NCBI RefSeq assembly: GCF_023109675.1
Contig: NZ_JALDUR010000018.1
Coordinates: forward strand, 1 to 33,598
Length of the DNA: 33,598 nucleotides
Direction: 5' to 3'
Source: Streptococcus parasanguinis
GTDB taxonomy: Bacteria > Bacillota > Bacilli > Lactobacillales > Streptococcaceae
The notes under the pieces are model-generated. The model was not told the origin of the DNA, did not search any database, and was given only the letters and a program-made list of their open reading frames with translations. Made by a program: the position numbers and the translations under genes. Shown here piece by piece: positions 16,308 through 24,802 of this stretch. Positions within the stretch are counted from its first letter, which is position 1; the number at the start of each line of letters is the position of its first letter.

Positions 16308-16446
16308 AGTTCAATTGACCTGCACCAGCTGTGGGAGTCAGAATTATTTGACCAGTAAAAATACCAAAACCCATCCTGAAAAGATCGAGGTCTTGAAGTA
16401 TTGTCCCAAGGAAAGAAAAGTAACCTTACATATTGAATCAAAATGA
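16297..16446 (+). CDS. rpmG: 50S ribosomal protein L33
   Basis: A 49-residue L33 read from a GTG that overlaps the end of pmrA by 11 bases. The sequence contains CTSC (residues 9-12), [24 protein letters not shown] and a C-terminal VTLHIESK. Three of the four zinc cysteines remain (Cys9, Cys12, Cys36); the fourth is replaced in CPKE, as I recall also for the pneumococcal paralogue in this locus. It would be intermediate between the zinc and zinc-free L33 classes. There is no strong ribosome site; translation is probably coupled to pmrA. Confidence 0.92.
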   Translation: MRIKVQLTCTSCGSQNYLTSKNTKTHPEKIEVLKYCPKERKVTLHIESK

Positions 16447-16461
16447 TTTTCATGGTATAAT
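16433..16461 (+). promoter_or_regulatory. secG promoter
   Basis: TTGAAT (16433-16438), a 17-bp spacer and TATAAT (16456-16461), overlapping the 3' end of rpmG. Confidence 0.75.
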
Positions 16462-16487
16462 AGTGAAGATTTTAAGGAGTTTTGAAT

Positions 16488-16721
16488 ATGAGCGGAGCAT
16501 TAACAACTATTTTACTAGTATTATCAGTATTGATTATTATCGCAATTTTTATGCAACCAACAAAAAACCAATCGAGCAACGTCTTTGACGCAAGCTCAAA
16601 TGACTTGTTTGAACGTTCAAAAGCGCGCGGGTTTGAAGCCGTGATGCAGCGTTTAACAGCTATTATGATCTTCTTTTGGTTATTGATCGCGATGATCTTA
16701 ATGGTACTTTCTAGTAGATAA
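16488..16721 (+). CDS. secG: preprotein translocase subunit SecG
   Basis: A 77-residue SecG, auxiliary subunit of the SecYEG channel: two membrane helices (about residues 3-21 and 54-75) joined by a cytoplasmic loop with the conserved SSNVFDASSNDLFERSKARG pattern. The start at 16488 lies eight bases behind AAGGAG; a TTG at 16482 is too close to that site. It has its own promoter and a downstream hairpin, and precedes rnr, the usual order. Confidence 0.95.
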   Translation: MSGALTTILLVLSVLIIIAIFMQPTKNQSSNVFDASSNDLFERSKARGFEAVMQRLTAIMIFFWLLIAMILMVLSSR

Positions 16722-16756
16722 GATAGGCTCAGACAATGTCTTTGCCTATTTTTATT
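16722..16756 (+). terminator. terminator after secG
   Basis: GATAGGC pairs with GCCTATT (with an inner AGAC/GTCT helix), followed by TTTTATTTT. Confidence 0.75.
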
Positions 16757-16817
16757 TTGTAAAACAAAGACACAAGTGGATAGAAAAAAGGAGGCTGGAT
16801 AACCAGCAAATAAATCA

Positions 16818-19178
16818 ATGAAAACAAGTATTAAAGAATATTTACAAGAGCATGACAAGGCCCAGATCAATGATCTGGCAGCAGCTCTAGGAAAGGAAGG
16901 GTCTAAGGATTTCCGTGACTTGGTCAAAACCATCTCTCTGATGGAACGCCGTCATGAGTTGAAATTCGAAGATGATGGCTCTCTTCGTTTGGCTCAAAAG
17001 AAGGCCCCAGCTATTACCCTCAAGGGCATCTTTCATGCGCATAAGAATGGCTTTGGCTTTGTCAGTTTAGAAGGCGAAGAAGAGGACCTCTTTGTTGGCC
17101 GAAATGATGTCAACCACGCTATCGATGGTGACACCGTTGAGATCGTCATTACCAAGGTGGCAGACCGAAACAAGGGAACGGCAGCAGAAGCTAAGATTAT
17201 TGATGTCTTGGAGCATAGCATTAAAACGGTAGTTGGACAAATTGTCCTGGATGAGGAAAAGCCTAAATATGCCGGCTACATTCGTTCGAAAAATCAAAAG
17301 ATCAGCCAGCTGATCTATGTGAAGAAGCCAGCCATCCAATTGGAAGGGACCGAAATCCTCAAGGTCGAAATTGATCAATACCCGAGCCGCAAGCACAATT
17401 ATTTTGTGGCGACTGTGCGGGATGTGGTTGGTCATGTAACAGATCCAGGAATCGATGTCTTGGAAGTGTTAGAATCCATGGACATTGTCTCAGAATTTCC
17501 AGAAGAAGTGCTGAAAGAGGCTGAGAATGTTCCAGATGCACTGTCTGCAAAGGATTTAGAGGGACGCTTGGATCTGCGAGAGGAGATCACCTTTACCATC
17601 GACGGAGCAGATGCCAAGGACTTGGACGATGCGGTCCATATCAAGCTACTCAAGAACGGTAACTTTGAGCTGGGTGTTCACATTGCAGATGTCTCTTATT
17701 ACGTTCAGGAAGGTTCAGCACTCGACAAGGAAGCTCTAAATCGTGCGACCTCTGTCTATGTGACCGACCGAGTAGTACCCATGTTACCAGAGCGTCTCTC
17801 CAATGGGATCTGTTCTTTAAATCCAAATGTGGACCGCCTGACCCAGTCTGCCATCATGGAGATTGATCCTCATGGCAAGGTCGTCAAGCACACCATTACC
17901 CAAACAGTGATCAATACGACCTTCCGAATGACCTATAGTGACGTCAATGATATCTTAGCAGGCGACGAAGAAAAGGCTCAAGAGTTTAAGAAAATTGTCC
18001 CAAGTATTCATCAAATGGCCACCCTGCATGGTATTCTAGAAAGCATGCGGATTCGCCGAGGAGCCCTCAATTTTGATACCAATGAGGCTAAAATCCTAGT
18101 CAATAAAGAAGGAAAACCGGTCGACATTGTCCTCCGTCAAAGAGGAATTGCGGAGCGGATGATTGAGTCCTTTATGCTGATTGCTAATGAGACAGTGGCG
18201 GAGCACTTTACACGAATGAAACTGCCATTCATCTACCGGATCCACGAAGATCCAAAGGCAGAAAAAGTACAGAAGTTTATCGATTATGCTTCTAGCTTTG
18301 GGATCCAGATCTACGGAACGGCTAGTGACATGAGCCAAGAAGCCCTGCAAGAAATTATGCGCAAGGTTGAAGGAGAACCTTATGCAGATGTCCTTTCGAT
18401 GATGTTGTTGCGCTCGATGCAACAGGCTCGTTACTCAGAGCACAACCATGGCCACTATGGGCTTGCTGCTGAGTATTATACCCACTTTACCAGTCCCATC
18501 CGTCGGTATCCGGACCTGATGGTTCATCGAATGGTGCGCGAATACGGAAAATCCCAAGAAGTGGCAGAGCACTTTGAACAAGTCCTTCCAGATATTGCCA
18601 GCCAATCCTCTAGTCGGGAACGCCGAGCTATTGATGCGGAGCGCGAAGTAGAAGCCATGAAGAAGGCTGAATACATGGAAGACTATGTTGGAGAAGAATA
18701 CGATGCTGTGGTTTCCAGTGTGGTGAAATTTGGCCTCTTTGTGGAGTTGCCAAATACGGTTGAAGGCTTGATCCATATTACCAATCTTCCTGAATTCTAC
18801 CATTTTAATGAACGTGATCTAACCCTTCGCGGAGAAAAATCAGGAGTAACCTTCCGTGTCGGTCAGCAGATCCGAATCAAGGTAGAAAGAGCCGACAAGA
18901 TGACAGGAGAGATTGATTTCTCTTATATTCCAAGTGAATGGGACGTCGTCGAAAAAGGCCTCAAGTCTAAAGGACGTGACCGAGATGGCAACCGCAGGGA
19001 TCGTAGACGCAAGGACAAAAAAATTTCTAAGGGATCAATCGCTAGAAAAGATGACAAGCGGAAAGATTCTTCCTCTAAATCCAAAAAGAAAAAAGGGAAG
19101 AAACCATTTTACAAGGAAGTAGCAAAGAAAGGAGCCAAACATGGCAAAGGGCGAAGGAAAGGTAGTCGCGCAAAATAA
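16818..19178 (+). CDS. rnr: ribonuclease R
   Basis: A 786-residue RNase R, a processive 3'-5' exoribonuclease able to digest structured RNA. Order: helix-turn-helix region (about 1-65), cold-shock OB folds (about 70-225), RNB catalytic domain with [12 protein letters not shown] (about 266-277, metal-binding Asp cluster), S1 domain (about 630-710) and a long Lys/Arg-rich tail. The start follows a weak GGAGG at 16790. smpB starts 38 bases before its stop; the products cooperate, since SmpB-tmRNA recruits RNase R to degrade nonstop mRNA through the basic tail. Confidence 0.97.
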   Translation: MKTSIKEYLQEHDKAQINDLAAALGKEGSKDFRDLVKTISLMERRHELKFEDDGSLRLAQKKAPAITLKGIFHAHKNGFGFVSLEGEEEDLFVGRNDVNHAIDGDTVEIVITKVADRNKGTAAEAKIIDVLEHSIKTVVGQIVLDEEKPKYAGYIRSKNQKISQLIYVKKPAIQLEGTEILKVEIDQYPSRKHNYFVATVRDVVGHVTDPGIDVLEVLESMDIVSEFPEEVLKEAENVPDALSAKDLEGRLDLREEITFTIDGADAKDLDDAVHIKLLKNGNFELGVHIADVSYYVQEGSALDKEALNRATSVYVTDRVVPMLPERLSNGICSLNPNVDRLTQSAIMEIDPHGKVVKHTITQTVINTTFRMTYSDVNDILAGDEEKAQEFKKIVPSIHQMATLHGILESMRIRRGALNFDTNEAKILVNKEGKPVDIVLRQRGIAERMIESFMLIANETVAEHFTRMKLPFIYRIHEDPKAEKVQKFIDYASSFGIQIYGTASDMSQEALQEIMRKVEGEPYADVLSMMLLRSMQQARYSEHNHGHYGLAAEYYTHFTSPIRRYPDLMVHRMVREYGKSQEVAEHFEQVLPDIASQSSSRERRAIDAEREVEAMKKAEYMEDYVGEEYDAVVSSVVKFGLFVELPNTVEGLIHITNLPEFYHFNERDLTLRGEKSGVTFRVGQQIRIKVERADKMTGEIDFSYIPSEWDVVEKGLKSKGRDRDGNRRDRRRKDKKISKGSIARKDDKRKDSSSKSKKKKGKKPFYKEVAKKGAKHGKGRRKGSRAK

Positions 19179-19608
19179 AAAGGCGAGACATGACTACACC
19201 ATCGTGGATACGATTGAAGCAGGGATGGTGCTGACGGGGACAGAGATCAAAAGTGTCCGTGCAGCACGCATTAACTTGAAAGATGGCTTTGCACAAGTAA
19301 AAAATGGCGAAGTTTGGCTTAGCAATGTCCACATTGCTCCTTACGAAGAAGGCAATATCTGGAACCAAAATCCAGACCGTCGTCGCAAGCTCCTGCTTCA
19401 TAAAAAGCAAATCCAAAAGCTGGACCAAGACACCAAAGGGACCGGAATGACCTTGGTGCCTTTGAAGGTCTATCTCAAGGACGGCTATGCCAAATTGCTT
19501 TTGGGGCTTGCTAAAGGGAAACATGATTATGACAAGCGTGAATCCATCAAACGTCGGGAACAAAACCGAGACATTGCACGGGTCATGAAACAATACAATA
19601 CACGTTAA
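19141..19608 (+). CDS. smpB: SsrA-binding protein
   Basis: A 155-residue SmpB, partner of tmRNA in ribosome rescue. The OB-fold core with [20 protein letters not shown] and the basic C-terminal tail ([20 protein letters not shown]) that enters the empty mRNA channel are intact. The start lies inside rnr behind AAAGGAG and the two frames overlap by 38 bases, so expression is coupled. The tmRNA gene itself is not in this window. The transcript ends in the hairpin at 19611-19652. Confidence 0.97.
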   Translation: MAKGEGKVVAQNKKARHDYTIVDTIEAGMVLTGTEIKSVRAARINLKDGFAQVKNGEVWLSNVHIAPYEEGNIWNQNPDRRRKLLLHKKQIQKLDQDTKGTGMTLVPLKVYLKDGYAKLLLGLAKGKHDYDKRESIKRREQNRDIARVMKQYNTR

Positions 19609-19610
19609 AG

Positions 19611-19653
19611 AAAAAGGCAGTTTTGAAACTTGTTTCAGATCTGTCTTTTTTCT
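19611..19653 (+). terminator. rnr-smpB terminator
   Basis: AAAAAGGCAG pairs with CTGTCTTTTT (one G-U) around an inner GAAAC/GTTTC helix; the exit is TTTTTC. Confidence 0.75.
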
Positions 19654-19679
19654 TAGAGATGGGCTCTCCTTTTTCCAAC

Positions 19680-19708
19680 TTGTAAAAAGGGTCTTTTTTC
19701 TGTATGAT
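19680..19708 (+). promoter_or_regulatory. tehB promoter
   Basis: TTGTAA (19680-19685), a 17-bp spacer and TATGAT (19703-19708). Confidence 0.65.
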
Positions 19709-19738
19709 AAGGGTACTGAAAGAAAAAGGAGAAGCAGC

Positions 19739-20599
19739 ATGACACAAAAATTGATCGCTTACAAACGCATGCCTATCTGGACCAAGGATACCATGCCAGA
19801 AGCTCTTCAAAGAAAGCACAATACCAAGGTGGGAACCTGGGGGAAGATTACAGTTTTAAAAGGTCAGTTACGATTTATTGAATTGACCGAAGAGGGGGAA
19901 GAAATCGCGAGCCACCTCTTTGAAGCAGGAGCAGAGAACCCCATGGCCGAGCCCCAGGCCTGGCATCGTGTCGAAGCGGCGACTGACGATGTGGAGTGGT
20001 ACCTAGAATTTTACTGTGAGCCAAAAGACTATTTCCCCAAAAAATACAACACCAATCCTGTCCATTCAGAAGTGCTAGAAGCAGTGGGAATTGTCCCCGC
20101 TGGAAAGGCACTGGATCTAGGATGCGGGCAAGGACGCAACGCCCTCTTTTTGGCCCAACATGGCTTTGACGTGACAGCTGTAGATCAAAATGAACTGGCT
20201 CTTGAGATCTTACAAAGTATTGTCGCTGAGGAAGATTTAGATATGCCAGTGGGACTCTATGATATCAATGCTGCAGCTCTTACTCAAAACTATGATTTCA
20301 TCGTATCGACTGTGGTCCTCATGTTTTTAGACGCTGATCGGATTCCAGCGATTATCCGCAATATGCAAGAGCATACCAATCCAGGTGGCTACAATCTCAT
20401 TGTCTGTGCCATGGATACGGAAGATTATCCTTGCCATATGCCCTTCTCGTTCACCTTTAAAGAAGGAGAATTGGCGGAGTATTACAAGGATTGGGAGTTG
20501 GTCAAGTACAATGAAAATCCAGGCCATCTCCATCGTCGAGATGAAAATGGCCATCGGATTCAACTTCGATTTGCAACCATGTTGGCAAAGAAAAAATAA
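19739..20599 (+). CDS. tehB: TehB-type SAM-dependent methyltransferase with N-terminal cupin-like domain
   Basis: A 286-residue two-domain protein: an N-terminal TehB/DUF1971 beta domain (about 1-90) and a class I methyltransferase with SAM loop LDLGCGQGRNALFLA (about residues 120-134), then the acidic AVDQNELAL. TehB relatives methylate tellurite and give tellurite resistance when overexpressed; the physiological substrate is not established. It has its own promoter and AAGGAG site and ends in a strong terminator. It follows smpB as in pneumococcus. Confidence 0.93.
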   Translation: MTQKLIAYKRMPIWTKDTMPEALQRKHNTKVGTWGKITVLKGQLRFIELTEEGEEIASHLFEAGAENPMAEPQAWHRVEAATDDVEWYLEFYCEPKDYFPKKYNTNPVHSEVLEAVGIVPAGKALDLGCGQGRNALFLAQHGFDVTAVDQNELALEILQSIVAEEDLDMPVGLYDINAAALTQNYDFIVSTVVLMFLDADRIPAIIRNMQEHTNPGGYNLIVCAMDTEDYPCHMPFSFTFKEGELAEYYKDWELVKYNENPGHLHRRDENGHRIQLRFATMLAKKK

Positions 20600-20601
20600 A
20601 G

Positions 20602-20632
20602 AAAAAGCAGGATCCTAGCATCCTGCTTTTTG
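20602..20632 (+). terminator. tehB terminator
   Basis: AAAAAGCAGGAT pairs with ATCCTGCTTTTT around CCTAGC, with T residues after it. Confidence 0.92.
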
Positions 20633-20683
20633 CTTGTCTACAAACAAGTTGAACAAGGTGATCTATATGTTGTTCATTTGCCA

Positions 20684-20718
20684 AAAAGAAAAACCTTCTC
20701 CATAAAGGTAGGAAAAGG
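20684..20718 (-). terminator. terminator of the TetR gene
   Basis: On the minus strand AACCTTTTCC pairs with GGAGAAGGTT (one G-U), followed by TTTTC. It lies just past the stop at 20728. Confidence 0.75.
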
Positions 20719-20727
20719 TTGGGGAAT

Positions 20728-21270
20728 TTAGTTCCAGTTAGCAAAGTCGCAGACGCTGAGAATGATCGTCCCGATTTCGATTGGCTCTTCCTTGGCACCG
20801 GATTCTAACCAGGTCACAATCACAGATTCAATCGTAGCGATGAAAATTTCTAGCCCATACTTGTATGGAACTTGAAAGTCTGAAATGATGTGTTCTTTCG
20901 CATGGGGAGTATCGTCTAGTGCATGAAGGGTAAAACTTCTTACCAATTTACGGAAGTCCGAGCAACAGGATTGTGACAATGCGTAAATAAAATCATAATT
21001 CTCTTTAATAGCGGTTAACACATTGAGAAAGTTTACCTTGACAGGGCTTCCTTCAACGAAGAGGCTATCCAATTCTTGCATCATGTCCATTTTCATTTGC
21101 TCAAACATGTCGTATTTATCGACATAGTGCAAGTAGAAGGTCCCGCGGTTAATCCCAGCGGTTTCAGTTAATTGTCGAATAGTGATGCTTTCAAAAGGTT
21201 GTTGCAAGAGGAGTTTTGAGAGCGCATTTCGTAAGTCTGACTTGGTTGTTGTTTGTCTTTGGCGTACCAT
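20728..21270 (-). CDS. TetR family regulator
   Basis: A 180-residue TetR-type regulator. The N-terminal DNA-binding domain (about 10-55) contains PFESITIRQLTETAGINRG and the recognition helix ending in TFYLHYVDKYD. The C-terminal ligand domain resembles the TetR_C_7 type seen near phosphotransfer and drug-efflux genes. No target gene is adjacent on the same strand: tehB converges and mntH lies downstream on the same strand with its own promoter far away. The promoter is TTGTCT/TATAAT on the minus strand (21392-21364). It may repress itself or a distant locus. Confidence 0.85.
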   Translation of the reverse strand: MVRQRQTTTKSDLRNALSKLLLQQPFESITIRQLTETAGINRGTFYLHYVDKYDMFEQMKMDMMQELDSLFVEGSPVKVNFLNVLTAIKENYDFIYALSQSCCSDFRKLVRSFTLHALDDTPHAKEHIISDFQVPYKYGLEIFIATIESVIVTWLESGAKEEPIEIGTIILSVCDFANWN

Positions 21271-21363
21271 ATGTTCCTTTCTGTAGTTGTATAAATTTAT
21301 TCTTATTTATTTGACGTTAAAATAATTTATATGTTAAATAATTTCACGACACTAACAAAGAGC

Positions 21364-21392
21364 ATTATACTCCAAAAGAATAAATTAGACAA
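21364..21392 (-). promoter_or_regulatory. promoter of the TetR gene
   Basis: Minus strand TTGTCT (21392-21387), a 17-bp spacer and TATAAT (21369-21364), about 95 bases upstream of the start codon. Confidence 0.65.
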
Positions 21393-21400
21393 CAATTCTC

Positions 21401-21434
21401 ATTTTTGTACAGATAACGAAAAGTGTACAAAAAT
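21401..21434. promoter_or_regulatory. inverted repeat, putative operator
   Basis: ATTTTTGTAC and GTACAAAAAT, a perfect 10-bp inverted repeat with a 14-base spacer. Each arm carries the palindrome TGTACA (21406-21411 and 21424-21429). It lies nine bases beyond the -35 of the TetR gene, a plausible regulator site. Confidence 0.45.
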
Positions 21435-21572
21435 TTTATAAGTTTATGAATGACGGGCACTGGCAAGATTTTGTGAAAACCTCACAACAATTAGTGATTT
21501 AAAATAATTCCCTCCTAAAAAAATGGTCAGGAAATTTTTAGGAAATGGAGGAACAAGATGAAGGGACGAATA

Positions 21573-21604
21573 AAGAAACCAGCACCGTTTAAGTGCTGGT
21601 TTCT
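21573..21604 (-). terminator. mntH terminator
   Basis: AAAGAAACCAGCAC pairs with GTGCTGGTTTCTTT around CGTTTAA. The hairpin ends at the mntH stop codon region and can work on both strands. Confidence 0.85.
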
Positions 21605-22951
21605 TTATTTGATAAAAGTTGTCACGATCAGATTGAAATTTAAGATAGTTAAGACAATCGCAACGAGATAACCTAAGAAAGTATTCCATTTCGCATTGAC
21701 ATGTTCTCCCATGATTTCCTTGTTAGAGGTGAAATAAACCAGAGGGAAGATGGAGAATGGAAGAGCCGCTGATAGGAAGACTTGAGAGTAGACTAGAAGG
21801 TCGTCGAGGACATGTTCCTGATCTCCAAATAAGATCGCAACGATGATGACAGGAAGAAGGGCAATGATCCGAGTCATGAGACGAACGACCCATTGTGGCA
21901 GGCGGAATCTCAAGAAACCTTCCATAACGATTTGACCGGTTAGGGTCCCAGTAATGGTTGAATTTTGACCACTGGCTAACAAAGCGATGGCAAAGAGGGT
22001 AGACAAGAAGGGACTAGCGATAGCACCGGCAATATGATTATCTTTGAGGGCATTATACATGCTAGAAAAAGCACCGATCTTATCTCCGTGACCAAAGAAG
22101 AGGGCCGCTCCAAGAATCAAGAGGAGGGAGTTGACGACGAAGGCCAAGCTCAATTCAATATTTGAATCCCAGGTCATAAAGCGCACTGCCCGTTTGATAT
22201 CTGCTGAATCTTTGTAGTCCACCTTTCGCGTTTGTGAAATGGAAGAGTGGAGGTAGAGGTTGTGGGGCATTACGGTTGCCCCGATGATTCCAAGTGCCAA
22301 GGTCAAGGCTTCATTTCCTTTTGGAAGACCAATTCCCAGTACTTCTTTTTGAGGCAGGAATCCAGCAAAGATTCCCCCGATATCTGGTTTCGATAGGAAA
22401 ACCAGATAGCCGAAAATTGCAAGGATCGTGAGGATCAAGGTTGAAACGATGGCCTCGATCTTTCGAAATCCTAGATGCATGAGCCCCAATAAGAGGAAGA
22501 CATCAAAGATGGTGATCAGAATGGAAAAAAGCAAGGGCCAGCCAAAAAGAAGGTGGAGGGCAATCCCTGATCCGATGACTTCTGCTAAATCTGTCGCCAT
22601 CAGGGCAAGCTCGATCACAATCCAAAGGGTATAGCGAAGCCATTTTGGCAAGTGATGGGCGGTTGTTTGGGCCAGGTCCTTACGATGGACAATTCCTAGT
22701 TTACCAGCCATTTGTTGCAACTGCATGGCGATTAAAGAGGAGAGAAGAACCACTGATAAGAGGAGGTAACGGTATTGGGCCCCTCCGACGACACTAGTAA
22801 TCCAGTTTCCCGGATCCATATAGCCGACAGCTACTAGACTTCCTGGTCCTGAAAAGAGCAGGAGGGTCTTCCAAAAAGGGATGCCTTTTGGTACGTCAAT
22901 AGATTGGTTGATTTCTTGAAGTGATTTCCTTTCAAACTGTTGTAAACTCAT
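21605..22951 (-). CDS. mntH: Nramp family divalent metal transporter MntH
   Basis: A 448-residue proton-coupled Mn2+ (and Fe2+) importer with 11 predicted membrane helices. The two metal-binding signatures are present: DPGN in helix 1 (GYMDPGNWIT, about residues 44-53) and MPHN in helix 6 (GATVMPHNLYLHSS, about 224-237). The start at 22951 has AGAAGG upstream. It is a single-gene transcript with promoter at 22990-22998 and terminator at 21573-21604. I could not identify a clear MntR/ScaR-type site, although the promoter region is AT-rich and partly repetitive. Confidence 0.95.
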   Translation of the reverse strand: MSLQQFERKSLQEINQSIDVPKGIPFWKTLLLFSGPGSLVAVGYMDPGNWITSVVGGAQYRYLLLSVVLLSSLIAMQLQQMAGKLGIVHRKDLAQTTAHHLPKWLRYTLWIVIELALMATDLAEVIGSGIALHLLFGWPLLFSILITIFDVFLLLGLMHLGFRKIEAIVSTLILTILAIFGYLVFLSKPDIGGIFAGFLPQKEVLGIGLPKGNEALTLALGIIGATVMPHNLYLHSSISQTRKVDYKDSADIKRAVRFMTWDSNIELSLAFVVNSLLLILGAALFFGHGDKIGAFSSMYNALKDNHIAGAIASPFLSTLFAIALLASGQNSTITGTLTGQIVMEGFLRFRLPQWVVRLMTRIIALLPVIIVAILFGDQEHVLDDLLVYSQVFLSAALPFSIFPLVYFTSNKEIMGEHVNAKWNTFLGYLVAIVLTILNFNLIVTTFIK

Positions 22952-22989
22952 GATGAGCCTTCTTTCTAAGAATAAATCAATTTGTCTCC

Positions 22990-22998
22990 ATTATAGCA
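22990..22998 (-). promoter_or_regulatory. extended -10 promoter of mntH
   Basis: On the minus strand TGC precedes TATAAT (22995-22990), 39 bases upstream of the start; the -35 is weak. Confidence 0.55.
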
Positions 22999-23112
22999 TA
23001 AAATATATAATAGTTCATGATAATGAGAGGTTTCTTGCCCTTTTTAGTGAAAAATCATTTGAAAATCAAATAAATAGAAAAAAAGGAACTTCCTATAAAT
23101 AGTTGTTTCAGG

Positions 23113-23141
23113 CTGAAAGATTTTTGAGGCTTTGTTATAAT
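23113..23141 (+). promoter_or_regulatory. promoter of the phosphoesterase gene
   Basis: CTGAAA (23113-23118), a 17-bp spacer and TATAAT (23136-23141) preceded by TGT, an extended -10. Confidence 0.65.
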
Positions 23142-23159
23142 GGAGAGAAGGAGAAGATC

Positions 23160-24002
23160 ATGACTAAAATTGCTTTACTTTCAGATATTCATGGAAATAC
23201 GACAGCTTTGGAAGCTGTCCTTGAGGATAGTCGAAAAGCCAAGGTGGATGAATATTGGCTCTTGGGTGATAGTTTGATGCCTGGAACAGGCAGACGCGCC
23301 CTTTTGGAGCTGTTAGAGGAGCTTCCTATTACGGTGAAAGTCCTTGGAAACTGGGAAGATAGTCTTTGGCGCGCCATGAGGGGGATGTTGGATGAGACTA
23401 GATCAAGCCATCGCTACCTTATGCGCCAGTGTCAATATATTCTTGAAGAAATCACGCCTCAGGAAATTGAAGCCATGCAGGAAATGCCCATGCAGGTCCA
23501 TAGAGAAATCGCCGGTTTAAAGATCGGCATTACCCACCACTTACCCGATAAGAATTGGGGTCGGGAATTGATCCACATTGGTGAGCAGAAGGATTTTGAT
23601 CGCTTGGTGACAAATCCGTCTTGTGATATTGCAGTCTACGGACACATTCACCAGCAGTTTTTTCGCTACGGGACAGGAGGAGAACTGATCATCAATCCTG
23701 GGTCGATCGGTCAACCTTTCTTTTTGGAAAAGAATCTTCGCAAGGATCTTCGGGCCATGTATGCCATTCTTGAATTTGATCAAATGGGGCTAAAAGATAT
23801 CGATTTTAGACGGGTGGATTATGATGTGCAAAAAGAACTCCAACTTGCTATAGACCTCCATCTTCCTTATTATCAAGTGTATTATGAAAGTTTGGTCAAT
23901 GGCATTCATCATACCCACGATCATGAGCTACTTCATGAGATTGAGCAGAGAGAAGGTCATGATCGAGAAATCGATGCTTGGTTAGAGGACTTTTTTCAAT
24001 AG
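23160..24002 (+). CDS. YfcE-like metallophosphoesterase
   Basis: A 280-residue calcineurin-like phosphoesterase. Metal ligands are in LLSDIHGN (residues 6-13), LLGDSLMPG (about 34-42), GNWED (about 63-67, with Trp where most relatives have His), THH (about 125) and GHIHQQ (about 161). The extra C-terminal region (about 215-280) is rich in His, Asp and Glu. Such enzymes hydrolyse phosphodiesters, but the substrate is unknown. The start at 23160 has AAGGAG; the frame is open further upstream only through the promoter. It is divergent from mntH and monocistronic or followed by rrf2, which has its own promoter. Confidence 0.85.
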   Translation: MTKIALLSDIHGNTTALEAVLEDSRKAKVDEYWLLGDSLMPGTGRRALLELLEELPITVKVLGNWEDSLWRAMRGMLDETRSSHRYLMRQCQYILEEITPQEIEAMQEMPMQVHREIAGLKIGITHHLPDKNWGRELIHIGEQKDFDRLVTNPSCDIAVYGHIHQQFFRYGTGGELIINPGSIGQPFFLEKNLRKDLRAMYAILEFDQMGLKDIDFRRVDYDVQKELQLAIDLHLPYYQVYYESLVNGIHHTHDHELLHEIEQREGHDREIDAWLEDFFQ

Positions 24003-24038
24003 TGTAACTGTTGACATTACAACAAAAACTAGTATAAT
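24003..24038 (+). promoter_or_regulatory. rrf2-type gene promoter with inverted repeat on -35
   Basis: Consensus TTGACA (24011-24016), a 16-bp spacer and TATAAT (24033-24038). An inverted repeat TGTAA...TTACA (24004-24021) spans the -35, a plausible autoregulatory operator. Confidence 0.75.
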
Positions 24039-24113
24039 AAGGGTAGTAAGAGTCGTCTGTTGACAATCGTCCAATGGATGTCACTTTTAGAACAGGCAGA
24101 AAGGAGAAAAGAC

Positions 24114-24563
24114 ATGCAAATTTCGAGTCGGTTTACCATTGGAACCCATGTACTAGTGATGATTGCCCTAAAAGGGGACTGTACCAAGGTGACCAGTGAT
24201 ATGATTGCTGAGAGTGTTGGGGTGAACCCGGTCATTATTCGAAAGACCTTGTCTCAGTTAAAGAAAGCGGGATTGATCCATGTAGCGCGTGGGACAGGAG
24301 GAGCTGAACTCGCTAAAGCAGCCGATGAGATCAGTCTGCTGGATATCTATCAAGCGGTCGAATGCTTAGGTTCGACAGGCCAATTATTTGGTTTCCATGA
24401 AAACCCCAATCCAAATTGCCCAATAGGTCACAATATCCATCATGTCTTAGATGGGAAGCTCGAAGACATTCAGACTGCTATGGAAAAAGAGATGGCTCAA
24501 ACCAGCCTAAAAGAAGTCGTAGAAGACGCGCAGAAAAGAATGGACCTCGAATCGGTTTCATAA
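24114..24563 (+). CDS. Rrf2 family transcriptional regulator
   Basis: A 149-residue Rrf2-type winged-helix regulator. The DNA-binding part (about residues 1-80) shows RFTIGTHVLVMIAL, the recognition segment ESVGVNPVIIRKTLSQLKKAGL, and the wing ARGTGGAELAKAADEISLLDIY. Only one cysteine pair-like site is left (NPNCPIG, about 100-106), so the three-Cys iron-sulfur cluster of IscR/NsrR is absent; it resembles YwnA-type members. The start at 24114 follows AAAGGAG; the frame extends to a TTG at 24060 without a ribosome site. The targets are unknown; an operator-like repeat covers its own promoter. Confidence 0.88.
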   Translation: MQISSRFTIGTHVLVMIALKGDCTKVTSDMIAESVGVNPVIIRKTLSQLKKAGLIHVARGTGGAELAKAADEISLLDIYQAVECLGSTGQLFGFHENPNPNCPIGHNIHHVLDGKLEDIQTAMEKEMAQTSLKEVVEDAQKRMDLESVS

Positions 24564-24572
24564 GAAAAAAGA

Positions 24573-24744
24573 GAGTGGGACAGAAATCGGTCATTCGTTA
24601 GAATTCGATTTCGTCGTCCCACCTCCGAACAGTTGAGTAGGCTGTAAAAGCTGATGAAATCAGCGTAGTAGAGACTACTCAACCACTGCGTCTTGTTCGA
24701 CAATCCAAAAACAATTAAGAGGCTAGGACTTTTGTCCCAGCCTC
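24573..24744. repeat. streptococcal intergenic repeat with three hairpins (copy 2, complete)
   Basis: A 172-bp element between convergent genes. Hairpin A pairs GTGGGAC (24575-24581) with GTCCCAC (24616-24622) and GAAATCG with CGATTTC inside. Hairpin B pairs GTTGAGTAG (24632-24640) with CTACTCAAC (24675-24683), with GCTGAT-GAA-ATCAGC inside. Hairpin C (24719-24729 with 24734-24744) is a bidirectional terminator. The last 68 bases match window positions 5-72. Confidence 0.85.
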
Positions 24745-24751
24745 ATTTTTT
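24719..24751. terminator. bidirectional terminator of rrf2-type gene and pepQ
   Basis: GAGGCTAGGAC and GTCCCAGCCTC around TTTT, followed on the plus strand by ATTTTTTA. The minus side exits into TTAATTGTTTTTGG. Confidence 0.75.
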
Positions 24752-24802
24752 ATATTTATTGACGAAACATTCTGTTTGCTGCGACTTGGATCTACAAAAG
24801 GA

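Larger units (their letters stand above)
21271..21604. other. gene-free regulatory stretch between the TetR gene and mntH
   Basis: About 330 bases. It holds the TetR-gene promoter, an inverted repeat at 21401-21434, a hairpin (21514-21521 with 21535-21542) beside a GGAGG, and the mntH terminator. A 37-codon frame at 21558 runs through that terminator and is not credible. The rest (21440-21510) shows nothing recognisable. Confidence 0.6.

Noticed and set aside
21558..21671. A 37-codon plus-strand ORF with a good GGAGG site
   Set aside because: It runs through the mntH terminator and antisense into mntH, and its composition is basic and featureless. Kept only as part of the spacer observation.
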